Positions 1 to 11,571 of a stretch of 64,000 nucleotides of DNA are shown here, in pieces; position 1 is the stretch's first letter, and each line of letters starts with the position of its first letter. The translations under genes were made by a program, and so were the position numbers. The notes beneath the pieces were generated by a model. The model saw only the letters and a list, made by a program, of their open reading frames with translations. It made no database searches and had not been told where the DNA came from. The DNA is from Centroberyx gerrardi (lineage: Eukaryota; Chordata; Actinopteri; Beryciformes; Berycidae), in NCBI RefSeq assembly GCF_048128805.1, contig NC_136016.1, positions 14,190,676 to 14,254,675 on the forward strand, read 5' to 3'.

Positions 1-1331
1 GCCACTTTGTGAGCCATCTAGTCAAAGACGTCAAACCACATACAGCATAAATAAGCAGTGAGTGAATGTATAACACTTGATCTAAACACAAGCATCTAGA
101 GTCTAGAGAGCCAGTTTGTGTACTTGCAAAGACAAGTACATGACACCTTGGTCTGTACTGACGAGCTGAAATGTCTTGGCTTGTGGCTTGACACTTTACT
201 ATATTTCCCTTAGTGAGAAAAAAGGAAAAACAGGTACTGGGGCACCAGTTGCCAAGATTGTTTTATAAAATGTAAACATCTAATATCCACTTTTCACAGG
301 TAGATCTCTACATAAATGTAGGGTTACTATAAAAATGTGTTTGTAATTTGCATTGACACCTCGCAATGATAGGAAGTACTGCCCAGACAATACTACATAA
401 TTAGGAAAGTACATTTTCTAAAGACAATGTGTTCTTCCTGAAAATGTATAGCAACACTGGAGAGGTTGCTTTGTGAGTATCTTGCATATTTGTAAGTCAG
501 TATATTTGATAAAATGTAGTGTACCACTCATTTCATTTCTCATTTAACCTTTGTTCATGCAGGTTTTGCTGAACATGCACCTTTTACCACACAGTCCTCC
601 ATAGTCATCCAGTTATACACGACTGGAAACTGCTCAGTACAACTACAGGAGCAGCTGGAGGATAAGAGCCTTGTTCAAGGGAATCTCAGCTGCAGTTATT
701 GAGGGAAGGGAGAACATTACTCCTACACTTTCACAAATCTTTTTACAAATCTATGGTGTTTGGCATAATTGAAGTAAACAGTCATTACCTGTTTCTGTTT
801 TATCCTCCTTGTCCTCCTTGTTTGCCCGGACCAGAAGTCAAAATGATTTCAAACCCCATGCGCCTGCAAAATCAAACACAGGTGAGGACACCGTAAAATA
901 CATGTTCAAACTCCCCCCGTTTTTTTAAACTGACAGGAGAACTGTTAATGGAGTTCAATAGTGGGGTTAAATGGAATTTATCTATATCTAATTATTTTCT
1001 TTCATACAACCAGTGTTGTGACTTCTGATTTTGCTCTACTCACACACAACTGATATATGGAAATGTTTTCATGTTTTTAAATCATAGAGCGTTAAGTTCA
1101 TAACTTTGTCTGACCTCTGGTTTAAAATTTTAACTGCATTCTTTAAAAAAAATGAAATATCGTGATATTAATTATTATTGTGTTAATTAAATAAATTCAA
1201 CCATAACTGTAATATGAAATGCACACACACACACACAATTTGATTTGGCCTATAATTTCAAGTTAATGACTTCACATCCACTTTCCATGTTTACTTCCTG
1301 CCAGTAAACACAGAAACAGTTTTTTCTAAGT
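1..1331. other. Intergenic, no gene seen
   Basis: AT-rich unique-looking sequence. The only long open frame (699-896) has no recognisable composition or domain. A short CA run lies at 1221-1236. Confidence 0.6.
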
Positions 1332-1719
1332 CAAGGGTTCCCAAGCTTTTTCATATCAAGGACCCCCACATAGATAGCATGTTAGACCACAGACCCCCAT
1401 TTGTTAAGCTTTTGTCCTAAGGAATCCCATCTAAGAAGACTTTTGTTGTTGTTGGATATGACTGAGTACAGAATAATGTAATAATGTTTATGTGAGGAGA
1501 TAACACCAGTGGGGAGTGAACCCTGTGATCCAAACAGTCATTCTTACACAGTAGGCTAACTTCCAGTGAGTGAAATGAACACTTAAATGAAACAAATCAA
1601 TAATTGAAATGAAATCCTCATTTTGCTGGGGATCCCCTGAAGCCCTCACAACGACCCCTGAAGCCCTCACAACGACCCCTGACGGCCCCCAGACCCCACT
1701 TTGGGAGCTAACGTTACTG
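1332..1719 (+). mobile_element. Non-autonomous hAT-like repeat, copy 1
   Basis: Starts with a hAT-like terminus (CAAGGGTTCCCAAGC) and runs through 'ATATCAAGGACCCCCA' and 'GCTGGGGATCCCC' to 'CCCCACTTTGGGAGC'. The same word order occurs in the element at 53196-53536, so they are one family in the same orientation. Possible 8-bp target duplication TTCTAAGT / GTCTAGGT (6 of 8). Its 3' part holds a tandem duplication of about 23 bp (1636-1681). Confidence 0.6.
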
Positions 1720-2122
1720 GTCTAGGTAACTAGGAACAAAACAAATGGTTGTCATGATGAAGTTGCCTTGCTAGACAGGCGGGTTTTTTTCTTTATCTTA
1801 ACTGGAATATGTCGAATAATCATTTCACACCGCTATTCAAACATTTTTTCGAGAGTTAGCTAACTAGTTAAACACATGTTAGCAAATTTAAAAGATTGTA
1901 AAACTGAATAGACTTTGCTTGTTACCTTACTAGCTAGCTACCTAATTAAGTTAGCTTGTAACTAACTAATCAGTTTTGAGAGAGCACGTTGACGTTAGCA
2001 TAAACGACACTTTGTTAGCTAGCAAAAGTTGACTTACTTGACAATGAAATAAAGACAGCAACATCACTTATTATTTCTGGTATTTATCTTTTTTCCCCCA
2101 TAAACCTCTGGTCAGTCTTCGT

Positions 2123-2353
2123 TTAACAAGTTTTCACTAGTGAATCTAACGAATACCACAGCATCCTCACCTTGTCAGACGCACATCTGGCGCCGCTCGT
2201 CACGGTCTGAAAGCGGTTCAGCACCTCACAAAACAACCGGCAAGATACTTCAGTCCAGGGAGGGAAATCTTCATCGCCTACACAGCTAAATAAATTCCTC
2301 GCTTTAACATTGCTGGCGAATGGTTCGCTCAAAAAAAACAAAAATATCCACAA
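2123..2353 (-). promoter_or_regulatory. Weak candidate first exon/promoter of a leftward gene
   Basis: On the minus strand a near-perfect donor (GACAAG|GTGAGG) ends at 2171, after a locally CpG-rich stretch (2150-2300). That is what a 5' exon of a gene lying left of the window would look like. The translation in the open frame matches no family I know, and its start is not an ATG. The gene identity is unknown. Confidence 0.25.
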
Positions 2354-2466
2354 AGTTTCAAAATGTAGATGTCACCAAGTGTCAAACTGACGTATTGTCC
2401 TGCAGGAGAGTGGAGAGGAAGACCGTGAACTGAGCAAGGCAAGTGAGCTGGTGCGATGCAGGAGGC

Positions 2467-2545
<79 letters not shown>

Positions 2546-2555
2546 TGTGCGCGCG
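2467..2555. repeat. (GT)n microsatellite
   Basis: About 85 bp of nearly uninterrupted GT dinucleotides, ending in GCGCGCG. Confidence 0.97.
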
Positions 2556-3688
2556 AAATTCTAGCATTGCATAGTCTTATAAATAAAGAGCACTTGTGTT
2601 ACTACCATTGCCAGGATTAATTGGCTCACATCTCTCTTTGGTAAAAAAAATAAATAATAATTAATAAGGTAATGACCTGCTATGGATGTAGTGGAGGGTA
2701 AAACCACCAAAAGTCAGTTTACTCAACATTTTATTTGCAAAATGGAGTTTCTAAACACCCATATAACCCATATGCCCATCTTTTTTAGGCTAACACAAAT
2801 CTCTACGATTTAAATTCCTATACATCATCATTAGTGTCAAACTAATTTAAGTTTTATGACGATATAGTCTTTTAAGGAAAAAAGCTTTTATGAAAGTATG
2901 GGTTCACATTGTTTGCCTCGTGATTATCATTATAGTTTTCCCACAGTTGTTAACCACTACATCACTGCCTGCTGCATCCTCTGTATCTGCAGTTACATGC
3001 CATTGAAGTCTTAATTGTGTTTGAAATACCAGCTCTACCTCTATGTACAGCCAATCTATTGTTCTCTGAGGTTAAGACTTAGTGCCCTCATTTATTCACC
3101 CCTCTGATTACTTTTTACCACTGGCATGTTGAAGATTATCTACTTAAGGAATGAAGCCTGTCTTGTTCACACTCCCTTTATCAGCTCCGGACAGGGCGGA
3201 TGCACAGGTGCTGCTTTATCAACAAAGCACAGGACAGATCATGGTAAGATAGCTTACAGTGCTGTACAGTGAGTCAAAAACACGTCTAGAGCTAGAGCTG
3301 TTTGACGGAAGAAGCTGCTAATCTGTTGCAGTTCCTTCTGGTTCAAGCCGCAGAAAATACCAGATAAAGTTGATTGTCACAGATCACTGAGTCTGAACTT
3401 TATGAAAAGGGAGCAGACAAGAGTTCGCATACAGCTGATGTATTTATCCACGCTGTTCTATTTAGACTGAGGCTGAGACTGCACAGACACTAACAGTTTT
3501 CTTTTCACCTTCCTTCCAGATACAGATCCTGGATCTGTAACAAAGCTTGTTTCGGCAGGAGCTTTGTGCCTTCTGCCATCATGGTCCTCCACAAACTGCA
3601 TCAATAATATCATTTTCTACTATTGACAAAATTGTCTTTGTATATCTTTATTGTCAAACTCTATTAAACTCTGATTCTCCATTATTTT

Positions 3689-3690
<2 letters not shown>

Positions 3691-3755
<65 letters not shown>
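3691..3755. repeat. (ATCT)n microsatellite
   Basis: About 16 perfect tetranucleotide copies. Confidence 0.97.
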
Positions 3756-4858
3756 ATATATGTTTGGTGGTGTTATATTTTAGTTGTGTATTGTATTTTA
3801 ACTTGTATTTGTGGTCGAGATTGTGATCAAATATTTAAAAATCAACCAAAACTACACGTGGCTTTTTTTTTTTCCATTTAAATTTTTCAGTTCAGAATTA
3901 ACTTAATTCCATTCTGTGTGCACTTCAACGACTACAAAGATTGTATCTGTTCAAAATCTGTGACTGATGACGTGCTAGGACTCTTGCTTGTTTTATCTCC
4001 ACTGTTCCTCTCAAGGACGTTAGACCGGCTTCAATTCAGACAGCAGAGCCCACTGTCTCCTTTCTGTCTCTATCTCCCACACTGTAGCAGGTGCAAATCG
4101 ACTGCTTCTTCCAAGGAGGGGCGTCTCTGAAAGCTATTACCTTCACTCTTAGCCGGCATTGTATTTTTTGCCTATCAGCAGAAGAATCAAACACAGAGGA
4201 GGGGAAACACTTAGACCCTAATCAGCCTGATAGCGTTTTGGCATAGGAAGCCCATGTTCTACTACAGAGTGACCTCTTACAAGGCCCAAATCCCTTAAGT
4301 GAGTTATGTTTCACCTCGGAAGGAGTAATTGAATGGAGAAAAATCGATGAGGTTATCCATAAAACCAATCATCGGATAGCACTGGCAATTTAAAGCGTCT
4401 CAACAGTTTGGGACTCCTCTGTTATTGGCGAGGGAAGGGTCACATCAGTTGGGACTGGTGGTATTTGGATATTGGCAGGGACTCACAGCAGGATGACAGA
4501 GAGAGATGGGAGGCTGTCATTGATGACTTTGAAATCCTCAAAGACTATTTGTCATCATTCTTCACAGATTGATGTCAATTAGGTTTTCCCTCCCATTCAC
4601 TTACCTCCTGAGGTCACTGACAATTGGATTGGGCAACAAGTTATCTTTCACCCATTTAACCATAATAGACACAGAATGTACTCTCTCCCCTAACAATATC
4701 AGCCCTAATATGACCTGAATTGAAAGATCAATTCTGGTAATATCATCTGGAGCCGTGAGTTGCATTTTCTCTCTGATAGGAATCCAGACTTAACAGAAAG
4801 GTTTTCAAAGCAGACATGCATGAGGGGTGTTGGGAAAAGGAGGGGGAGAAGGGTAGCG

Positions 4859-4908
4859 AAAGAAAGAAAGAAAGGAGTGAGTGAGTGAGTGAGTGAGTGA
4901 GTGAGTGT
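4859..4908. repeat. (AAAG)n(GAGT)n compound microsatellite
   Basis: Four AAAG units followed by about nine GAGT units. Confidence 0.95.
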
Positions 4909-5680
4909 TTTGTACAGTCAGCTTTTTGCTGGTGACATTATCATTAGGGGCCTGGACTGACAACAGAAAATATAATGGTAGACAAAAACAGTGACACAGA
5001 ATCACCCGAGGGACCGAGTGACACAATAAATACAGAGAGAAGGAATGAGACGGAGAGAGAAAGAGAGAGAGAGAAAAAAGATAGAGATGTGAGATTAGAT
5101 GCAATGATAGAGTAGGGGGATTGACTATATCTGATATGACAGAAGGCATTGTGCAAGAGACGGGTAGAGAGGAAGAAGGTAATAGGGACGAGCTGGAGGA
5201 GGGGTTAAATGACAAAATGGGCTGAATTCCTTACAGTACTAACTGAGAAAGCTGAATCGGCAAATTGCTCGGCTGACTTCAGCAGCATTTCAGACTCACT
5301 ACTGCGTGAGCGGAGTGACACGGGGCACGCACCGACACCAAACGTCATCTCCATCGCCAACAGCCTTGAGCCTCCGCTGTCATGTTCTGTGAGAGTTGTT
5401 TCATCAATTCACATCAGCATTACTGTAACAGAGGGAACCCGACTTGTGTCACGGTCACTGGGTTTTCTCACTAACCCAGTCTAACAGAATTCCCCGACTG
5501 CTGGTAAACTGTACGAATCAAGAAAAATCCTTAAGTCTTCTTGACCACCAGTCATTTTTCAGTTCAGCATATACTGTACTGTACAGCACAGTCCAAAACA
5601 TAAAGATGTGATAAAGATGAATTGACTTGGCGCCATCTTCAGGTCAAGAGATTTTTGTGCACAGTAGGTCTACAGATGGG

Positions 5681-5749
<69 letters not shown>
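5681..5749. repeat. (TAGA)n microsatellite
   Basis: About 17 perfect tetranucleotide copies; complementary in type to the ATCT array at 3691. Confidence 0.97.
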
Positions 5750-6339
5750 GTTTGTGAGTGCAGTATTTTGTCAAGCAAAATAATGAATGTTGCAGTGAAA
5801 TAATACAAGCCTAAATATGGCACATATTTTTCATATTTAGTCATAGGCCTGTAGAGATTATTTTCTGGCGTATTTGCTCCAAAATCTGGCCCCTTTTCTT
5901 TAATGTTCATTAATTCATTATAATTTCAGTATAATGATGATTTTGTTGAGGACTGTTCCTCTTCAAGGAGAACATTCATTCAGTCTTATATTTTCTATTA
6001 TGCTGTCTGCACACCAACTGCTAAAGAATTTTGGAAAAATGTCAAAACTTAATATCTGAGCCTCAAGGCCAGAAAAAGTATTTTGCTAAATTCTTCTTTG
6101 AGTTTGGTCAATTTGTGCACATATCAGTACAGCCTGAATGAGCCTCAACTTTCTCTAATAGTCTTGATGAAAATGTAAGTTTGGCCTGTAGTTTCTGGGA
6201 TTCAAGGGATCTAGTATCTGTTTTAAAGTGTGGCTGGACCATTGCATGCTTAAAACTGAACAGGAAGATTCCAGATAGTAGATACAATACACCTATTTCA
6301 CTTCATGTAAGATACAGTATCAGCCTACACCCACTTCTC

Positions 6340-8075
6340 TGTCTGTATGCGTCCACCTTCAGCCACTCTCCTAGGCCTTTGGGTGCCATGGTGGTGGCAC
6401 AGGTTTGCTCATCTCATATTAGTGTAAATTTCTTGTTCCTCCTCTCTCACATGTGTCTGTTTCCTCATTTGAATTCCATGTTGTCACTGTAACTCACTCT
6501 ACCCCCATTGATATTGTTGTCCTTTATTGCCCCCTACAGTAGGTCCACTTGATGACTTCTTAGAAGAACTCGGCAACAATTCTCTGCACATTTCCTAAAG
6601 ATGGGACACCCTTTAGACGACTTCAACCTCCCCAAATTAAATTCTATCATTTCTTTCCTTTCCTCTTTTCACCCTCTCTGCACCCCTATTACGGTAGGAG
6701 TGCAGAGAGGGTTGGACTTGGTCTTCTCTAGAGCTCTTCTCTTCATGACTAACCTCTCTGTAACCCCTCTTCATAGTTCTAACCACCAGCTTATTTCCTT
6801 CCCCTCTCCCCCCCTCTAAATTAGTCTCTTATCCCACCATCGCAGCTTGGTGTAACCTGCCGTCCCGCCGTCCTTCCTTCCTCTCCGCCTCTGTCCACTC
6901 CTCGCTCCCTACCCCTGACTCCTTCCTGTCTCTCTCCACCTCCACATTTCTCTCCTCCACTCTCCTCTAGACCCGCCCTTGTGTCTCCACTTGCCCCTTG
7001 ACTGTCTGAAGCGAACTGAAACTGAGGCAGCTGGGAGAGAGCGGCACATGGCTTGTTGGATGATTTCTCCCACTTTCAGTCTTTCCTCTCCTCTCTTTGC
7101 TTCTGTCTCTGCTGCTACATCAACCTTATACTTGTCACCTACTCATCATCCGAGGCTCCTTCTCCCAGCTACCCTCTAGCCCTCCTCCTAAGTTACTCAC
7201 GCACTTATCTTCTGTTCTCCATGACACTGGCTTGATATTTCTCTATCTTCACTCCCCAGTCAGAAATTCAGAACGTCTTGACCTCATCCCCTGCTCCCTC
7301 CTCCAGACCATGATTGCTGATCTGCTTCCCTTCCTGACCACCATGATTGACTCATCTCTGACATTTGGCTGCACACCGTCTGCCTTCACTCTTCTTTTCA
7401 AGAAATGTACCTTCGATCGATCTGCCATCAAAATCTACAGGCCAGTATCACTCCTTCCTTTTCTCTCCAAAACTATTGAACATGCTGCCTTTAACCACCT
7501 CTGTCACAGAATAGCCTGTTTACCCAAACCAGTCTGGCCTAAAAATGTTCCATTCTGCTGAGACTGCACTCCTAGCTGTCTCTGAAATACTCCACTCTGC
7601 TAGAGCTACTTCTCTGTCTTCTTTCCTCATCCTCCCAGATCGATCCTCTGTATAACTGTAACCACCAGATGCTCCTTGCCATTCTTAATGAGCTGGGGAT
7701 CCGTCGGTCCGCTCTCTCACGGTTTGTTCTTTGTTCCCACCTGTTGGACCGCTCTCATCAGGTAGCCTGGAAAAATACTCTGTGTTCACCTTTTCCACTG
7801 GAGTCCCTCAGAGCTCAGACCTGGGCCAACTCATCTAAATTAGATCATTGGCTTGATCTTCATATCTCACAACTTCTCCTACCATTGCAATGCCAGTACT
7901 GTGCTTTTCTTTTCTTTCCTCTGACACTCAGGTTGAGGTGCACCTCGTTTTGCCTCCAGCTGGATCTCACCACCTTAATCTTTTCCCCAGGCATCACTAT
8001 TGGCGAGAACACGCTGACTCCTTCCCAGAACACCAAGTATCTTGGTGTGACTCTACACAACCAACTGATAAGGTA
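6340..8075 (+). mobile_element. Degenerate non-LTR retrotransposon (L2/CR1-like LINE) fragment
   Basis: Segments in shifting frames match the order of a fish LINE ORF2. FSHSPRPLG at about 6357 is followed by a PLDDF/DFNLP endonuclease-like stretch (6540-6625), LDLVFSRALLF at about 6713 and SVTPLHSSNHQLISF. The RT entry segment PVSLLPFLSKTIEHAAFNHL lies near 7443, then LLAILNELGIRRSALS at about 7670, GVPQ near 7800, and a palm-to-thumb segment ending TLTPSQNTKYLGVTLHNQL at about 8065. The YADD-type catalytic box is destroyed, and many stops and frameshifts occur. The 3' part is missing, so it is not autonomous. The clade (L2/CR1-like versus another) is inferred from these motifs only. Confidence 0.8.
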
Positions 8076-10461
8076 AGATGAGCTCAGTTGATCCCTAAGG
8101 GGAAATTGGGGAGGAGTAGAATAGGAGCATGACTATGACACACACAACAGAAACAGATTAATCAGGTAATGGCTTTATATTCCTGTTACAATGATGTATT
8201 ACACACATGATCTCATTTTTGATTAAAGACACATACACTCAAGATACAGCAGAACACACAAAAATGCCCAAAAAAAAAAAAAAAAAATGTAGCACATTAG
8301 CCCAGCATAGAGTCCTGATAACACATTATTGTACTTGGTTGTTGTGAGGCCATAATATTATTTAAAAATGTTCATCATAAAACACTTTAGTTTGGTAATC
8401 TGGGGGCATTTACCACAGCTAAAACAGACCAGGAAGTGCTGCTGAAAACATGTTAAGTGTTCCTTCTCTTCACCATCCTGTCAAGTACACAGCGCTAATT
8501 ATTGCACAAAACTCCATGTAAGTCTTACAGATACACAGGCAATTCAAGTAAAAGTAAGGGCCCTTGTTACATTTTGACAATTCTAGCACCATAAAGCCTA
8601 AAGCTCTCCGAACCTTAGTCTCCTAGTCACAAAACATGAATTTATCAGCTATTGATCTCAGACACTATGGCATGGGGTCGAATTCCAGCTGCCTTGATTA
8701 CACATCTCATAAACATATATATATATATTTTTCATCACAAATGAATATTTTGTTCTTAGAGCAGCAAATTTGAAAGTGCAAATAAACATATTTTTATTAA
8801 TACCTATTGCTATGTTTGCTTGTTAACACTTTCTTCTCTCCCTGAGAAACTACAAATTAAACACTGGTAAAAGGAAATTTCCAGTATTTGTACAACGTTA
8901 TGTTGTTCGCTATGGCTAGAAGTATGTAATCAATTAATCAACAACCTTGATATTAATTCGTTTTCCCTTAAATGCCTTCATTAACAGCACTTAGCACATA
9001 TACCTTATGGTTAGCTGTAATGGACTGAGGAAAGTTATTTTAAATGGATGTGTATTGTTATAAATATTTAAAATACTAAATTATTCCAAACCTCATACTA
9101 ACATTGACCTAAAATTACTAGACTGGATGAATATCACTGAGTGTTTACATGCACACAGTATTCTGGTTGCTAGCAAAAACAGTATTCTGCTAAAGGCCAT
9201 TAGCAGAGTATGCCAAATATTAACATGGAAACTGAACTTACACAGGCTGCAAGTCAACAGATGTATACATGCCTGATGGTTTGTATCGGTATATCCCAAG
9301 TGTCTGGTTTCCCAAAATCAGGATAGGAACTTCACTAACCCAGGTTATTGTAAACACAAACCAGGACAAACCAGGATGGGACATTTACACGCCACAACTC
9401 CAAAACAGAATACTCTACATTTATCCTGAATATTAACAGAATATCGGTGTGCTCATAAACGTACATCAGTATATCTTAATGTTCCATTTTCTGTCAAGAA
9501 TTCAGTGAGCCGTATGAGGTTACATGTTGAGTCGTAAATGTAAAAAGAGGCTGAAACACTCATAACCATTCACTCCTATTAAATCTTTCTTTTAACTTGG
9601 AATAAATACAATCATAATGAAGAGGTTGGCCTATTCATAGAAAAAGACAATTAACCTTTAGCTAATGTCAATATTGACTTGGACTTTAAATAGGCTACAG
9701 GTGGACTGGCTGCTAGGAAAGTTAGTACTTTGTGTTAGATGTGTGAAAACTGTTTTCCAATGTTAACAGAGTTGCAGGGTATAATGTTGGGCCACAGTGC
9801 AGGTGTATGGGCACAGGCTTGGCTCTCATGTTGGTGTACATTACAGTTGTATAATCAGGCCCTAGATTAGGTATCAGTAACAAGTGGTAGTGAGTGTGTG
9901 CACCAGAGCGTCCTCCACAGGTAGTGTGTGTGTGAGTTTCTGTCACCTTATCCCTTTGCTCTTCTGTCCTTGTCCTGTGGGACTCTACATGTGTGGCCTT
10001 TTGTCCCCGACAGTGCTATAACACCTGATCCTACTCATCTGTCTCTCGTCACGGCCCTGGATGAATAACTGAAAGTGTTTAAGTGCAGGGTTTTGAAAAG
10101 AAACCTGTCAACATAGAGACCCCCGAGGACGGAAGAGTTTAAAGCTGTCACTCTCTGCCTCTTTAGAGTCACCGCTCTCTCACATGTGACACAATCCAAG
10201 GCCCACCTAATTATAGATTGCTAAGAAATGTCAGATACAGTGAGTTAGTAAAATCTAAAGCAAATTACATTCATATTGAGGGGGATGGTGTGTGATCATG
10301 GGCTGACTGCACTGGATTATAATTAAGTTCACACTGGGCACAACTTTGGTTGAGAAGATCTGCAGCATTTTGAGCAAACTTTAGAACCAGGACTTACTTA
10401 GCGCATCATTAATACTGTATATCTCTATCATTGATCCTGATCATATTTATCATAGACCTTA
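8076..10461. other. Intergenic, dispersed repeats
   Basis: Holds a short 'TTGATCCCTAAGGGGAAATT' tail-like sequence (8089-8110) of the kind found at retroelement 3' ends in fish, a poly-A run (8271-8287) and the MITE-like element at 9140-9470. No gene was recognised. Confidence 0.55.
9140..9470. mobile_element. MITE-like element with imperfect terminal inverted repeats
   Basis: The left end (TGTTTACATGCACACAGTAT) and the reverse complement of the right end (CGTTTATGAGCACACCGATAT) align over about 25 bp. The interior, with repeated 'AACCAGGACAAACCAGGAT' words, resembles a dispersed teleost repeat. Family not assigned. Confidence 0.45.
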
Positions 10462-10467
10462 TTTATT
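10462..10467 (-). terminator. Candidate polyadenylation signal for phospho1
   Basis: AATAAA on the minus strand, about 325 nt past the phospho1 stop codon. It is a canonical hexamer at a plausible distance, but no transcript evidence is available and such hexamers are frequent in AT-rich DNA. Confidence 0.3.
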
Positions 10468-10716
10468 TTCTAATGTGAGTCCTGTTCTAATGCTGCATAC
10501 ACACTTTAACCCAACAGTGAACATGTCTTGTTACATAACTTTGATCCAAGTAAGTAAAAGGCTTTGATACCAGGCTAGCATTAAAATAAGTGATTCAACT
10601 AGATCTACGCACTCTACTTGGCTACATCTTTATACACTGTACCAAGTATGGCTGGGATAAAATCATGCATATCCTGCAGCTCTGCAGGACTGGGGTCGGT
10701 GCGCCTTTGCTATAGT

Positions 10717-10720
<4 letters not shown>

Positions 10721-10789
<69 letters not shown>
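10721..10789. repeat. (TC)n(AC)n compound microsatellite at the phospho1 stop codon
   Basis: About 33 bp of TC followed by about 36 bp of AC, ending 2 bp from the phospho1 stop codon. It is transcribed as (GU)n(GA)n in the 3' UTR. Confidence 0.97.
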
Positions 10790-10790
<1 letters not shown>

Positions 10791-10791
10791 C

Positions 10792-11571
10792 TCATCTTTC
10801 CTCCATTAGTTTCTTCAGGCAGTCCACCACGTCCTCACCGCTGGCCCAAGGAACGATGTTGGCCTTGAAGTTGGCTGGCTGGATCTGCTGCATCTCCACC
10901 AGCAGCCTGTGCATGGGGAAGTCCCTCCTGGGGAAGGCTGTGTCCCGGGGCCCCAGAGCCAGAGAGGGGCAGATGTCATTGGCCCCGTCTCCCACATAGA
11001 ATACCCTCTGGAAGGGGGCGCCACCGCGCTCCTCCTGCCGATGCGCCAGATACTCCCGCAGGATCACCTGCTTGCACATGTTCTCAGGACAACATGAGCA
11101 CGAGTGGGAGTGGAAGGGGAGCAGCACAAGCCGGCCAGACGCATCAAAACTGGCCGGATTCGTGAAAATCCTCCGGAAAAGGTGGAGCGCCCCAACGTGC
11201 TCCAACCACGTCTCGATGAAGTACATGTTGGCGTCGGAGACCACCACCAGCTCAAAGTCCTGCTGGTGGCTCAGGAGATACTGGAAGAGGGCCGGGAGGC
11301 CGGGCGTGGGCAGGATCTTCTCCACCGCCGAGCGGATGGAGTCCTTGGATACGCCCTGCTCAGCCATGTAGGCCAGGACCCGCTGCATGTGCTCATTGTA
11401 GTGCCCCTCCCTGTAGCAGTCCTTCAGCCAATCAGGGAGCCGCTGGCCCGGCGCAGCACGCACCACAGCATCATCGCTGCTCTCATTGATGATGGTCTCA
11501 TCGAAGTCGAAGAAGACCAGAAAGCGCTGGGCTGGTGATGCGGTGTGGGAGAGGTTTGAAGGAGCAGCCAT
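10792..11571 (-). CDS. phospho1: Phosphoethanolamine/phosphocholine phosphatase 1 (complete coding region in one exon)
   Basis: The 259-residue reading frame starts at an ATG (11569-11571) and ends in TGA at 10792-10794. It is a haloacid dehalogenase-type phosphatase. Motif I is DFDET (nucleophile D22, acid/base D24). Motif II is Ser112 in the VVVSDAN segment. Lys167 lies in NMCK, and the Mg-binding motif GDGAND has D195 and D199. The early segment SDDAVVRAAPGQRLP and the Cys-rich HSHSCSCCPENMC stretch are characteristic of PHOSPHO1 rather than generic HAD enzymes. Length matches the family (human about 267 aa). PHOSPHO1 releases inorganic phosphate from phosphoethanolamine and phosphocholine in matrix vesicles during skeletal mineralisation (known for the family). 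The exon is GC-rich compared with its flanks. A polypyrimidine tract with AG at 11612-11613 lies 40 nt before the ATG, so an upstream non-coding exon is likely. The stop codon is followed almost at once by a TG/AG microsatellite. A fish paralogue (phospho1-like) cannot be excluded. Confidence 0.93.
   Translation of the reverse strand: MAAPSNLSHTASPAQRFLVFFDFDETIINESSDDAVVRAAPGQRLPDWLKDCYREGHYNEHMQRVLAYMAEQGVSKDSIRSAVEKILPTPGLPALFQYLLSHQQDFELVVVSDANMYFIETWLEHVGALHLFRRIFTNPASFDASGRLVLLPFHSHSCSCCPENMCKQVILREYLAHRQEERGGAPFQRVFYVGDGANDICPSLALGPRDTAFPRRDFPMHRLLVEMQQIQPANFKANIVPWASGEDVVDCLKKLMEER

Larger units (their letters stand above)
2556..6339. other. Intergenic, microsatellites only
   Basis: No exon-like coding segment was recognised. 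Holds the three tetranucleotide arrays listed separately and an AG-rich low-complexity stretch near 5040-5085. Confidence 0.6.

Noticed and set aside
2382..2567. His-Thr repeat protein
   Set aside because: Translation of the GT microsatellite; similar CA/GT frames near 10.7, 33.7, 40.8 and 47.6 kb were rejected for the same reason.
4805..5215. 136-residue open frame rich in Ser and Leu
   Set aside because: Runs through AG-rich and GAGT microsatellites; composition artefact.
3691..5749. Regularly spaced repeats as a CRISPR-like array
   Set aside because: They are pure tetranucleotide microsatellites without spacers, and the genome is vertebrate.
11104..11538. 144-residue open frame on the plus strand opposite phospho1
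   Set aside because: Antisense shadow of the GC-rich phospho1 exon; no domain, while the minus strand has all HAD motifs.
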